Below the pieces are notes generated by a model, which saw nothing but the letters and a program-made list of their open reading frames with translations, made no database searches and was not told the DNA's origin. Shown here one piece after another: positions 10,886 through 21,993 of a stretch of 64,000 bases of DNA. This DNA is from Gnomoniopsis sp. IMI 355080 (Eukaryota > Ascomycota > Sordariomycetes > Diaporthales > Gnomoniaceae). Where the stretch lies: assembly GCA_027946555.1 (NCBI GenBank), contig JAPEVC010000127.1, positions 41,119 to 105,118 on the forward strand, in the 5' to 3' direction. The translations under genes and the position numbers were made by a program. How positions within the stretch are numbered: the stretch's first letter is position 1; every line of letters starts with the position of its first letter.

Positions 10886-12316
10886 TCACGGCTGCCTTGC
10901 AAATTCTGAAAACCTCGTTTCCCTTCTCTCCCCAAAGTCCAACGGCGGCGGCGCGAGCGCATTGCTGTCCGCAAAAACATTAATATAATCATCGCCCGTC
11001 TCCCTACTGCTCGCCGATGGGCCGCCGAACTCGGCCAGCGGATCGCCTAGCCAGTTGTGGCCAGCGGTTGCGTTGGCATCATTCCCGCCAAAGGCTCGCG
11101 CCGAGGGCATCTTGACAGGAGGCTGATACTCAGACTGCCGACCTGGGTCGTTTGGATCGTAGGATGTGCCGTACCAAGAGCTGACGGCACGAGTGGGTGG
11201 TGAATTGATCTGCTGCGGAAGCGAGCGGGGCACCTCGTGCATGCTCGGGATCCTGTCATCGAATTCTTCGACATAAGATGCGCCGTCGTCACCGTCGCGT
11301 AGGCCTGCGCCGCTGTGGAACGAGCCTGGCGAGCGGGTGCTCATCTTGCGTGTGAAGTCGCTACGGAAGGTGCCACCCTCGCTGAGGATAGGCTTGGAGA
11401 TCTCGGGGTGCGGACCAATGTTGCCAAAAGACGATGAGGAGCGCGAATTGGCGTCGTCGCCGTCCTTCTCAGCGACTGCCTTGCGCCTACGCTCCCGCTT
11501 GACCAAGAATAGAATGATCATTCCTATCAGTGCAAGGCCCGCAATGCCACCGATCACGCCGCCAGCGACCACGCCTGCGTTGGCGGAAGAGGCGGGGCTG
11601 CTAGAGGAGCCCTCAGTGCTGGTATCGTCGCTGCTTGAGGTTGAAGTGGAGTCGGCGCCAGATGAGACGGTCGCGGAGCCGCTTGAGCCGGAGCCGGAGT
11701 CTACAGTGCTTGTGGAGGTTGGACTTGAGTCGGTTGCAGAAGTCGGACTTACTGCAGCGGATTGCGTCCCGGTCGAGGTCTGAGTGGACATCGTTGTAGA
11801 TGAGGAAGCCATCGAGCTCGTGCTTGGTTTGGCGGTTTGATCACTGTTTATGTTGCAGACGCCGTCGGAACATGAATAGCCAAAGGGACAGCACTTGGTG
11901 CCACATGTCTCCAAAGTGCCTGTCAACGCACTCGTCATAACTGTTGCGCTCGGGTGTTTGGACTTGTCCTCCAGGGTAATATCACAGGGAATCGGCTCGA
12001 TTTGAGAGCAGTCTCCGCCTGTGGGACAGCAGAGCGCAGTGGTGTTGCCCGCAAGCGCCATGCATGTTGAGGAACTGGGGCAACAGAAGTCGGAGGGTAG
12101 ACTTGCTGCGCATTGGACGTATGATGAGTCGCCACATGTTGAGTCACGGCCGAAGATTTCCTCCGGTGATGTTGATGTTCGGGGTCGTACCCATACGGGA
12201 TCGTGGATGGCGAGAGCAGACGTCAATGACGGTATTGCGAGCAGGACTGCTACCAGTGCCCTCGAACGAGATGCGCTGTTCATTCCCCTCATCGAGGTAC
12301 CTCTTGTTTCCTTCAT
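10886..12316 (-). CDS. Cysteine-rich single-pass surface protein (Mid2-like architecture)
   Basis: A single-exon frame of 476 aa. Order of features: a hydrophobic signal peptide at about residues 18-36 (ALVAVLLAIPSLTSALA), a cysteine-rich ectodomain at about 60-155 with paired CC motifs (DFCCPS, ALCCPTGGDC, KCCPFGYSC), a Ser/Thr-rich stalk at about 160-245 likely to be O-mannosylated, one transmembrane helix at about 248-272, a basic stop-transfer run (KRERRRK), and a Ser/Pro-rich cytoplasmic tail of about 200 residues. This is the layout of fungal wall-stress sensors such as Mid2, but the ectodomain is not a WSC domain and I cannot name the orthologue. Upstream ATGs at residues 1, 9 and 12 all keep the signal peptide. 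A role in sensing or anchoring at the cell surface is inferred from architecture only. Confidence 0.85.
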   Translation of the reverse strand: MKETRGTSMRGMNSASRSRALVAVLLAIPSLTSALAIHDPVWVRPRTSTSPEEIFGRDSTCGDSSYVQCAASLPSDFCCPSSSTCMALAGNTTALCCPTGGDCSQIEPIPCDITLEDKSKHPSATVMTSALTGTLETCGTKCCPFGYSCSDGVCNINSDQTAKPSTSSMASSSTTMSTQTSTGTQSAAVSPTSATDSSPTSTSTVDSGSGSSGSATVSSGADSTSTSSSDDTSTEGSSSSPASSANAGVVAGGVIGGIAGLALIGMIILFLVKRERRRKAVAEKDGDDANSRSSSSFGNIGPHPEISKPILSEGGTFRSDFTRKMSTRSPGSFHSGAGLRDGDDGASYVEEFDDRIPSMHEVPRSLPQQINSPPTRAVSSWYGTSYDPNDPGRQSEYQPPVKMPSARAFGGNDANATAGHNWLGDPLAEFGGPSASSRETGDDYINVFADSNALAPPPLDFGERRETRFSEFARQP

Positions 12317-13930
12317 CCTGTGTTTGCTGCTTCGAATTATGTTTTTGAGGTTGTAGTGGCTCGAGGCCGGCGCGTAGCCGCGAGGATGCTATGTCCCTGT
12401 TGAATGGCGGCTTGATCGTTCCCGTCTTATTGTTTTTCTCTTTGGTTGCCTCTTTTAAATCTCTCCAGGAGACCGATGCTGTAGTTCTAAAGTGTCCAAA
12501 AATAAAGGTCGTGGTGAAACAGGTAGCACAAAGCTATTGTCACTGACAAGAGCAGCCACAAGGAAGGAAGGATGATCAACAATAGGAATCACCCCAATAG
12601 GTAGTGACACGCACAAGAATGATATTGGTTGAAAGATAGTAGAAGAGGCGAAAGGGCAGGAGAAAAATGAGGAAAGAGAAGACAAAAGCAGGGGAACCAT
12701 CAGCAGAAGGGATGGTCGAGCAATCAGGGCCATCAAGTCAGACAGACACCAGAAAGCTCACCACTTACAAGACCTACTGGCGCCAGCAAGATGACGTCCG
12801 CCGCCTAGGGTCAGACAGACTGAATGGCCTTTGTGGTGAGTTCACACAAAGGCTAGCCCTGGACAGACCCATGCCATATCCATTGTTTCCATACGGCCTC
12901 TGGCAATATGGCGTATGCAAGACGGCAAGTAACCCGAACGGAGAGATCGAAAGCCTACGAAGATAGACACAGCAGGGAGTCCTCGGCGGCAGGGCAATCA
13001 GACGCAGTCGAGATGAGTGGTTCTGGTGGCAGCCGCTGTGGCTGTGGAGACTTTCGCGAGAAGCAAATGGCGCCAGAGCCAGCGCCTCTGCGCCTCGAGC
13101 CGTGAAAACAAACGCTTGGGCGCTTGCATTTGGAATCTCGAACCTCCTGGGCAGCCGCGTTCGCGGCATGGGTTGTTTCGACAGAACAGAAGCTCCAGCA
13201 ATGACAGGCTGAGACGAAGCGCTTGACCCGGCCCAAAGCCACGCAGGGGTACGAAAAAGGTTCTGGAGTATGAAAGTGTTTGGATTGTGCTGGGAGGTTG
13301 TGGAGCGCAAAAGCGAGATGAGGACGACCTGGTCGCGCTTGACAGCTGTCGAAAGCCAGTGGTTGGCTGTCGCTTCCCCAGATCCAAAACAAGCGTCGAA
13401 TTGTTTCGCGGGCCGGGCCTTTTCCCATGCAGGGGTCATGCTGGGCTTACCTCAGCAACATGGCAGCTCTCATTTGCAGCTTGTACAGTCCGTCCGAGAA
13501 GGAAAAGCTTCTAATGCACTCATTCTGCATAACATTTCTTCGAAAGCCATCCGTACTCTTGTTCGCTTGCTCTCCTACCAAGATGGATGGATGCCCGACG
13601 TTTCGGACTGAGTTTGTGCCCAAACGCTATGCCTGGAATCATCTTCTGATTGTCACGGATTTAACCCTAAAACAGTCACGGCAAGTGTTCTATCATTGTA
13701 CTGGCCTGCGGACAACGTATCCTGTCAGGTGGTTTGCTCTCATTCGACTGCAGGATGCGTAGTGACATGTCTTGCTCATGCGTAAAAACCGCGTCGAAAA
13801 GCTTGTCGTGGTTGATCCGAATTTGGAAAGTCCGTACAGGACATGCACCCACCGGACCGGTGACACAAATGAGGAGCAGAGTAAATCTATGGCAGCTGGA
13901 CAGGAGGACACGAGAAAGGACGTCGCACCT

Positions 13931-13940
13931 TACCTAGGTA
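13931..13940. repeat. TACCTAGGTA palindrome, copy 1
   Basis: Perfect 10-bp palindrome in intergenic DNA; one of three perfect copies seen in this window. Confidence 0.85.
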
Positions 13941-14063
13941 GTTGTGCTATAATAAGAAGGAACGAGTGTACCAGACCTTCAAGTCTGGATGGTCACTGTT
14001 GGCGCTTTGGCAGTGCATACCCGCCGATGGGCCGCAGGACACGGCCCGGAGGGAAAACAAGAA

Positions 14064-14073
14064 GGGGGGGGGG
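14064..14073 (+). repeat. G10 homopolymer
   Basis: Ten G in the 12.3-16.3 kb spacer. Confidence 0.95.
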
Positions 14074-16286
14074 TGACCAATTCTGGCCGCGTTGTGATTA
14101 AAAAAATTCAACTTTTCTTTCCCGCAGAACTGTCGCATCTGCACTGAGCAGTGCCACGCAAGATACCAAACTGCAGCTCTTTCTGTAGGGAGGCCCAAAT
14201 TTAGCATGCACCGTGGCCAACTATCAGTACTGAGGCCTCACCAACCTACGTGGCAGACTCTCGTATGTTCGCTGGTGTAGCCACCCGCAGCAGCCAACGC
14301 CTGATCCTGGGTTTTTACTTTCCAAACTAAGCCATCCCGTAACGTCCCATATCAACGGCCGTACCGATGTTAAGTAGGGAGTGAGGGTGTAACGTGGGGG
14401 AAAACAGAACATCACATGAGCAAAGAAAAGGCCTACCTGGGCGCTGCCTGGGTCGATTCTTGCCCCGCGAAGCATGACTATTAGCCATCCAGGTCTATAG
14501 CAAGTTCGGGACCCGGTCATCGACCCCGTCCCTCGAACCGTTGAGAACGCTACCCATCCTTGTGGGATTTTGTGTTTTACCGAGCCAGCCCATCCCTTGC
14601 TTCGCCGACAGCGGACCGATGATTGTGCCATTCACCAACGTTCACGAGACCGCAAATCTTCAGCTCGTCAAGGTTCACACCTAGGACACCTTATCTAGGT
14701 AGAAAGATCGCCGGCCCGAAGTGACGTCGCATTGGGGCTGGCGTGAAGAAAGGCAGCGAATGGATATCCATCCAATTCAACTCACCGACCTCGGGGGCGT
14801 GAATCTATTCACAACTCGGACGGACATGCACCGATATGGGAATACCAGACGAAGCTTGAGAGTACTGGAGCCCCACCCAGATAGTGCGATGACTCTTCTT
14901 TATACGAAATGCTGTCAAAGTTGCTCACCTCCATTGAGGCGAAGTCCGGAAAAGTCCAGACTCGCAAACTTCGTCACAGGGGTGGCAAACGTTGTGAGAA
15001 TGACTGGTCGTGGTGCAATTACGAAGCAGGTTTTTGCTGGCAAGGCCCATTTGCGTTTCAGGCCTGGCCGCTGTCCGTACACTGGCCAGCCCGTCACCCA
15101 TTACCGAATCCGAGGAGGAGGGAGCCCTGAAAGCCCGGGTAAGTAAGCGAGCAAAATGAGGGTTAGGGTCGGTGTAAGTCGCAACCCCCACAAAATTGGA
15201 ATTTCAGCTTGTGTGCGTTGCTGTCTCTGTTCGGGGTTCTCGCGACGCTCAAGAGCTCCAGTCTTGGGATTGAGGTTGAACTACGCACAAAATAGCCCAG
15301 CCCCGATGATTTCGGATTTCATGTAATTTAGTAATAAACCTCAGATACACACGAGGCTCCGCAGATTCCTCAAGCCAATCTAGATTCCTCAAAGCGATCG
15401 TGCACGTTTCGCCGCCCGGCGAAACGCCGTCCATGCTACCACCCCTAGCTTTTACCGCTGGCCATTGGGGTGAATGAATGGCCCGCGATGGCTTCAACCT
15501 CAAATCGCGCGCGTCTACAACTCATTTAATATCTCGCATCGCATACATCATCGTCGTTTCATATCCGGCGCAGAGTTTTCACCAATGGTATTGCACAAGT
15601 TTGTTATTTTGAGATTTCTTTTCTGTTTGTTTTGTATATATGACTAGGGTTGTTGGCGCGCTGGCATTACAAAAGTTGCCATGGAAATGAGCACACCGGC
15701 GGCTACATTTCGACGGGCGCGTGGCTGGTCTTGATATATCTGTCTTTCCCAGCCCTCAGGATGCTCCCAGAGAATGTTATCCCGAATGAAATTGGTATAA
15801 ACCGAATCCCCATACCTCGAACCCATGTGAAAACACGAAACTCCTGGTCCATGCAATGCTATGAGGGAGTGTGCACATTACCCAAGCATCGAACAAGGGA
15901 GAGCAAGAGAAAAAGATGCTACTTCTTTTTGCCATCTCGTCCATTCGTTGTTCCAGTATTCCGAATTGTTTCGCCCCAAAAAAGCGCAGCTTCCAGCCCA
16001 GCTGCGGAAGATAAAAAAAAAAAGATCAAAAAGGTCATCATCCGCTTTGCCCAAAAGTCCAATGTCGTCCAAGACAGGTATCAAACGTCGTTCCTCATCT
16101 CATAATGTTGCCTTGCGGCAGTCCCTCTAGGGTCAAATCTTTCAAAAGATCATGGGTATATGCTGGAAGAAAGGTATGTAGTGTATGTTGTGTTTCATGC
16201 GATGAGGCGATAATTTTCATCACATCATCAGGCAGGCAGAGACAAGCAGGCGGATGCAAACTCAGGGTATTCCGGTGCATCATCGT

Positions 16287-18606
16287 CTAGATGAGCAGGA
16301 AATCCCAGCCCTTCATCTGCATCACGTCCCGCCAGTGGACATACTGCTGTCCCTGCTGCACCGGCTCCTCAGGCTTGATGCCAGCCGCCGCGTCGGTGGC
16401 CGTGCTTGGGGAGCAGACGAGCTCGTCATTGCGAGCCCAGACCTCACGAAGGAGGTAAGCAACGCGGCCGAAAGAGCCGTAGTCGGCTTGGTCGCCAAGC
16501 TGGGACACACGATCCTCGAAGAATGTGCGGAAGCTGGAACCAACGCCGCTCATCGATCCACCGAGCAGATACACCCAGACCAAAGAGCGGTCGAAGCCAC
16601 CCGGGCCCGAGGGGATGTGCTGCAGGACGGTGGTGAGGCGCTCGATGAGATTGATACAAGAGGGCTGTGAGGGGGAGAATCCAGGCACTAAGCTGCAGAG
16701 GTAAATGCGTGCAGTGAGACGGAAGGCTTGTGTCATGTTCTTGGAGAGCTGTTTGGGCGACAGTGTGCCGTTGACATTAAAAGGCATCTTGGGCCCGGTC
16801 TCACCCATCTCCGTAAAGCCGATCTGTTCGCCCAGAACGTGGACGTGCTGGCATAGCGTCATGTCATCCATGCCGTCGCGCTTCAGAGCCTCGAGGCAGG
16901 CAATTTCACTGATCAAGTACATGACCCGGTCATCGCAGCCCATGAGCTCACGGAGGCCCAGAGTGTGGTTGATTTGTGAGAGGTGCTTCTCACGGTATGT
17001 GTGTGCGAATGTTGGGGCACGTCCAAGCATCGTTGCACCGAGGATGTCAATCCAAGACGTAAGGGTCATGTTGAAGGGAGTCTGGCTGAGCGGATGTTGC
17101 TCGTCAGAGACGCGGTGCGGAAGATCTAGCTTCTGTACCAGCGAGATGGCGGCCTGGAAGTGCTGGTGCCACGCGATATCAGGGAGAGCATCATCGAAAC
17201 GGCCAACGCAGCACTGGAAGAAAATAAGACCCAGAGCGGCCTCAAGAATTTGCTGGTGATCCTCATCGCGGTTGAGAGCATCGCACAAAGACGAGATGGT
17301 CGCATAACGGTGTCGCATAATGTCGCTGTCGATTTGCTGCATGAAGTCATTGTCAACCTCTTCGCTCTGCATCGTGACCATGGCCTTGTAGTGTTGGGCT
17401 GCAATGCTGAGACAGCAGTGCAAGTAGCCCTTGTTACTCTGAAGCGCAGGCAGGATGAGATTGGATCCAACGGCTCCATGTTGATTCGACTCCAAGATGG
17501 GGAAGATTGTCGGCGACACAAATGACATGAAGTGGTTCAACAGAGTTTGGTCGCTTTCGTCAAGTTCAATAGCAACTTGTCGTGTGTCTGTGGAAGGGCC
17601 GTGAGCGAAGTCAAAGAAATTACAGTTTAGTGTTTCTTCGCTTAGCGACTCTCGGCGTTCAGTGTAAGTTTGCTCCGTCCATTCACCACCTTCCAATGGG
17701 AATGATGAGGACAGCATGGTTCCTGGAGGTGGCGGGGTGGTGTAGGTGCTGAATGTCGAGGTTGTTGACTCATGTAATGTTGGAACATCGTCCACAAACA
17801 TTTGCCTCTCCGTCTTGACATCGATCTCGTAGGGCGTGTATGGTGAGATGGCGCCGAACATCAGATCTGGAGGACATTGCGTAGGATACGCATACCCTTC
17901 GGTAACGGCAGGCGGACTGTTGAAATTGAAGGAGAATTGAGAGTCAATCGACTGCGATCTTGTCCGGTCAAGAGGGTCGGAAAAGGTGGCAGAAGTCGGG
18001 AGTGAGTGCGACAGGCCAGGAGGGGACGGCATCGAGGTTTGAATGGTGTGAGAGTGAGAGTGGGAGTGAGAGGCCTTCTCGGACAGCTTCTTCCTCTTGA
18101 TGATCATTTTGATGTCGTCTTTGTGTTTTCTGCGCGCATCGTTGTTGCTCCACCACATTGGGCGCTTGTATTCGCAGCATAGCCCGAGATGCTTGCATGC
18201 TGAGCACATTGGCGAGCCTTCGTCGCACTTCTTCCTTCGTAGTCTGCATGTGTAGCAGCCTTGGAGGACACATTCATGTTAGCTGGTAGGCCGAAGATAG
18301 GGTTACGAATGGCCCAAGCCATGGGACAAATATTGGAAGGAGAAGGGCGAATGCAGTGATAGTGGTGGTGGTGGAGACCGGAGGGCACCGGTGTAAGTGA
18401 AGCAGATAGCGACGATGAGTGCAAGGAAAACGGCACGAACCTGTTCTTGAGCGACGGTGCATCTGTGATTTCTGTTTCGAGTTGGCATTTTGGCCAGCCT
18501 TGGAAGCTGGCTTGGTCTTTGTTGGCTGTGCGACGGCCATATTGACTTGTGATGTCCTCATGGGAGCCTCTCTGTGGTGGTGATGGTCGGGGGATAGTGT
18601 GGACAT
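16287..18606 (-). CDS. Zn2Cys6 transcription factor with fungal-specific regulatory domain (PF11951-like)
   Basis: Exons 18606-18441 and 18259-16287, with a 181-nt intron, give 712 aa. The intron splits the zinc cluster just before its first cysteine: exon 1 ends RRSRTG and exon 2 continues CYTCRLRRKKCDEGSPM, then CSACKHLGLCC. This fits CX2CX6CX6CX2CX6C when the last C of the CC pair is used. A basic linker (RRKHKDDIKMIIKRKK), a His/Ser repeat (SHSHSHSH) and a Ser/Pro-rich region follow. From about residue 275 comes the regulatory domain, with HYKAMVTM and MRHRYATISSLCDALNR, of the kind found in ProA/Uga3/Arg81-type regulators. It should bind CGG-type half sites in the nucleus. Target genes cannot be told from the sequence. 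Because the DNA-binding domain is only complete after splicing, models starting at 18209 would be wrong. Confidence 0.9.
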
Positions 18607-19752
18607 TTGTATCCTCCGTCCTATTCAAGACAGGTACAGGCCTGAAGAGCAAGATACAAGGGTGCCTTGTCTGGGGGGGTGGCAGTAGAGAGAGTGGTGG
18701 CCGGGGAGGTGTGGATCGTATGCCCTGGTTGACTTTGTGGGCCGACAAGAAGCGGGATGGCCACAAGCCGGGGTCTTCCAAGTTCCGGTCAAGGTCCAGA
18801 AGCTCGAGCGAGTGTCGCAATCCGCGGTCGCTGCTGGATAAACCGACGAGCTCAACCGACCAGCTTCAGGGGCGATGTGCCGAGTGAACAGCCCCAGTCT
18901 CTCCAAACCCAGAGACTAAGATTAAATATTGCCGGCGACTTTCGTCTGATTGCGAATGATCGACCGGTTTCGAGCAAGGCCTGCTTGCTAAGCTGAATGA
19001 CTGATTAATAGAAAGGCGACTGGTAGAAAAAGAGAAACCGATAGACCTGTATCGACGGACTGCGTGGTGGAGGGAATATTAGAGGAAAAGAGGACGACTA
19101 TAACTGGACGACAAACAAATGACCCTGGGACCTTCGAATGAGAGAGAAACAAAATATCACAAGCCTGATGTCGGATGGAGCAAAAGACTTATATCGTGGC
19201 CGCTTCTCCAGGCCACGAACCACACTGGATCAGCAGGTCGACACTTGTTTCTAAATTTGGAACTGCCAGCAGGAAGCACGCCTTGCTAGTGTTGGGGGCC
19301 CCATCCTGTTGCCCTACCTGGCCTACCAGACGAGCAGCATATCGGGTGCATATCGGAGTGCTGCCCGCACGAGACGCATGTATCTTGCCGTAGTGTAATT
19401 GGTGGGACTGGACTTTTGCCTCTACTGCTCGCAAGTCATGATGTGAAGGTGTGGGTCCTGCGCTTACGGGTGCCAATGAGACTGGATTGCGTGAAGGGTC
19501 TCACTCGGAAGTGGAGCCTAGCCTGCAGCCCCACCCAAGAATGCCATTGTCGAGCTCTGGTAGGGCGACGGGGACAGGGGAAGTGGAATCGTGCCGCTGC
19601 AGACGTAGGCTTACGGCTGGTGCGCGACAGAAAAGGCAGCTCTGCCCTGGATGAGGGACGGCCAGATGCAGAGCTATTGGCGCAGTTCGGCCATCAGCAT
19701 GCAGAAGTCATGCAAAAACGTAGATAGCTCGCTCATCCTAGCAAGTACCTGT

Positions 19753-19779
19753 GTCGCTCAGGTCGCTCAGGTCGCTCTG
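19753..19779 (+). repeat. Three tandem 9-nt units (GTCGCTCAG)
   Basis: Two perfect copies of GTCGCTCAG followed by GTCGCTCTG, in non-coding DNA. Confidence 0.9.
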
Positions 19780-20681
19780 CAGAGCGGATCCTTGGTGCTG
19801 ACCTCCACCAGATGGGCTCAATGTGGCCCGGGTGAGAAGAAACTCGCTGAGCTTAGAAAGCTTGGTCAGCCATCCCTATGCATGCCTTCCAACATGAGTA
19901 TAGCATATTTGCCAGGGATCCCTGAGATCGCGACATGCTACCCATGGTCATGACTGAAAAATCGCTACCATGATATTCCCACTCAGTTGTGGACGCGGGA
20001 AACTCCCGAAAGTTTAATCCCAACACCCCGCTTGCGGGCCATGATGATACTTCGAGAAACACAGCGTCTTTGTTCACTTTGTTGAGCAACACAGAACACG
20101 TCTCTCGAAGCACTCGGAAACCCTCGTGTGGCTGCAAACTTTCTAGTGTTTGTCTCCGAGGAAACATGGTGGAGGGTACGGACTCTGGTTGAGTACCATC
20201 CGATTGCCGTCCCTTCCCTACATACTGATGACCGGACGATGGCTACTATGTATGTCTGGATTGTAGTGGTGCAAATGCACATGAGGTGCAGCCAGCCATA
20301 GTACCATGCAGCAGTGCCCTAGTCCCCACTGCATAAAGATTGCAGCATGGGTCCATCCAGATCGGGGCTGCGAGCTATTGTAGTGTATTGTTGCTGGTTG
20401 CACCCACTGACGTTGGGTTGCATTGAGAGCTCTATTATAACATTAGAGTTATGTTGGTTGGCAGAGTTTGCCCGTGTCATTTTCCAAAATCCGCTTTGAC
20501 CTGGTACAGTTGTGAAGAGAGAGGAATTGATTCGTGGCGATCGGTTTTGGACTGAGCAGTAAAAAGAAGCCTCGTGCTTTTCCATCAGTGTGAGTTCTAG
20601 GTCAACTATAAACCTGGGTATTCGGATCGACACAATATTGGCTGGCGAAACAGTAGTTAGGGGGGTTTCGAGCGCATTGTG

Positions 20682-20708
20682 TCTGTCCAGTCTGTCTAGT
20701 CTGTCCAG
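20682..20708 (+). repeat. Three tandem 9-nt units (TCTGTCCAG)
   Basis: TCTGTCCAG, TCTGTCTAG and TCTGTCCAG in a row. They give a spurious LDRLDRLDR in an antisense frame. Confidence 0.9.
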
Positions 20709-21978
20709 CGTAGCTGGGCTGGCACTCCTATCATAGTACTTTGCCATGTGAGAGCCATCCACGGAGCAGAATCGGCAGTAGCATTGGGTTACTTCTGCCG
20801 AAATTGCAATCCTGATGGTGGGAGACTGATTTATCCACACCCCGCAACCTTGCCTAGACGGTGGCCTGATGGAGGGACAGACTCAATCGACTTGCATTTC
20901 CCCTTGATGGGAATTGATTGTCAAGACGGTTCGGTGGTACGTGGTACCATGGAAGCGTGTGACCGTCGTTAACCAAAGCAGATACCACAGCAGGAATGAG
21001 ACGAAAGTCCAGACGATACAAACTGCCTTCGGGCGTTGAGAAGCAGGCGTGTGCGGAGACATAACTCTCGTGGCCACGTGTGACCCGTATCACTGGCAGC
21101 CACGTTGTCCCACGTCCATCTGCTGCAAGCAATTTACAGTTGAGACAATACCTAGAACTCGACATGCCTCGGACGGAAATGACGCTCTCGCCATGCAACT
21201 GCACCCGCGTTGCCGTCCAGCATAGCAGCCCAAAGGCGAGCTGTGCCGTGGATCCAATCGGGGCGAGCATCCTCGAACGGCCGGTATGGCGTTGGTGGAG
21301 TGAGCCTCATCTCTTTTCTGCATCTCTCTCTAGTCTTTGGTCCACAACAGCAATGATCCAATGTGACATTGTCTGTATCTGCAGGTCCAGGGGGGACGGC
21401 ATCTGCAAACTGCGATCCGAGAGTGGACTTTGTGGTGTGGTCGCGTTGCAATCTTTGATGTCCGGGGATGAGAGGGTTCCAGTGCAGAATGTCGTTCAAG
21501 GTGATTGATTTGACGAGACGTCGTGACTGCACGGCCCACCTCTTGCATTAGCAGCAAGCGGGATGGAGCGATGTGACGCTGATGTGACCCAATTAGAGTA
21601 CCGCACAGGCCCCTGACGCGGGAAGCGACAGGGGCTAGAGTCAGGGCATGCCTGATTCCTTCCCGTCCTCGTCTGGAGCTATCCCCCTGTAGCCTCGGGT
21701 GTTCCCTCACCGTGTGGAGCTCGACGAGCTGCTCTGTCTAGTCCGTGCGTCACGGACTTTAGTTGGTAGCCGCTCTGCCGCCGTCAAGACAGGCCTATCC
21801 CTGGAATAGAATGCAGCTGTAGATGCGCGCGCCAAAGATTTTGGCGGCTGATCTATATTTGGCACAGCCGCTCATGATGCTCACGGCTTCCCGCGTCACG
21901 ACCACCCTCCACTGGCGCTTCGCGGCGCATCATCGACCGATCAATGCTACCAATCTATTTTTGACCGACTCGATCAGC

Positions 21979-21993
21979 CGACCGGATCGGTCG
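21979..21993. repeat. Inverted repeat CGACCG-GAT-CGGTCG
   Basis: A perfect 6-bp inverted repeat around a 3-nt centre. The core reads CCGGATCGG, that is CCGN3CGG, a spacing within the range of zinc-cluster factor sites. It may be chance; no function is shown. Confidence 0.6.

Larger units (their letters stand above)
12317..16286. other. 4 kb gene-poor spacer
   Basis: The left end is the promoter of the surface-protein gene and the right end (about 15900-16286) the 3' side of the transcription factor gene. Open frames of 130-220 aa at 12774-13439 occur in several overlapping frames on the minus strand without motifs, and I do not accept them. The interval holds a perfect TACCTAGGTA palindrome (13931-13940) and a G10 run (14064-14073). 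Confidence 0.5.

Noticed and set aside
12774..13439. 221-aa minus-strand frame in the 12.3-16.3 kb spacer
   Set aside because: Several overlapping frames are open here at once, as expected of GC-rich spacer, and none has a motif or signal.
15650..16105. 151-aa plus-strand frame ending in a Lys run
   Set aside because: It lies at the 3' side of the transcription factor gene, with a poly-A-derived Lys stretch, no motif and no support from the other frames.
20319..20840. 173-aa minus-strand frame with an LDRLDRLDR repeat
   Set aside because: The repeat comes from a short 9-nt tandem repeat; the rest has no recognisable domain, and coding status would need transcript evidence.
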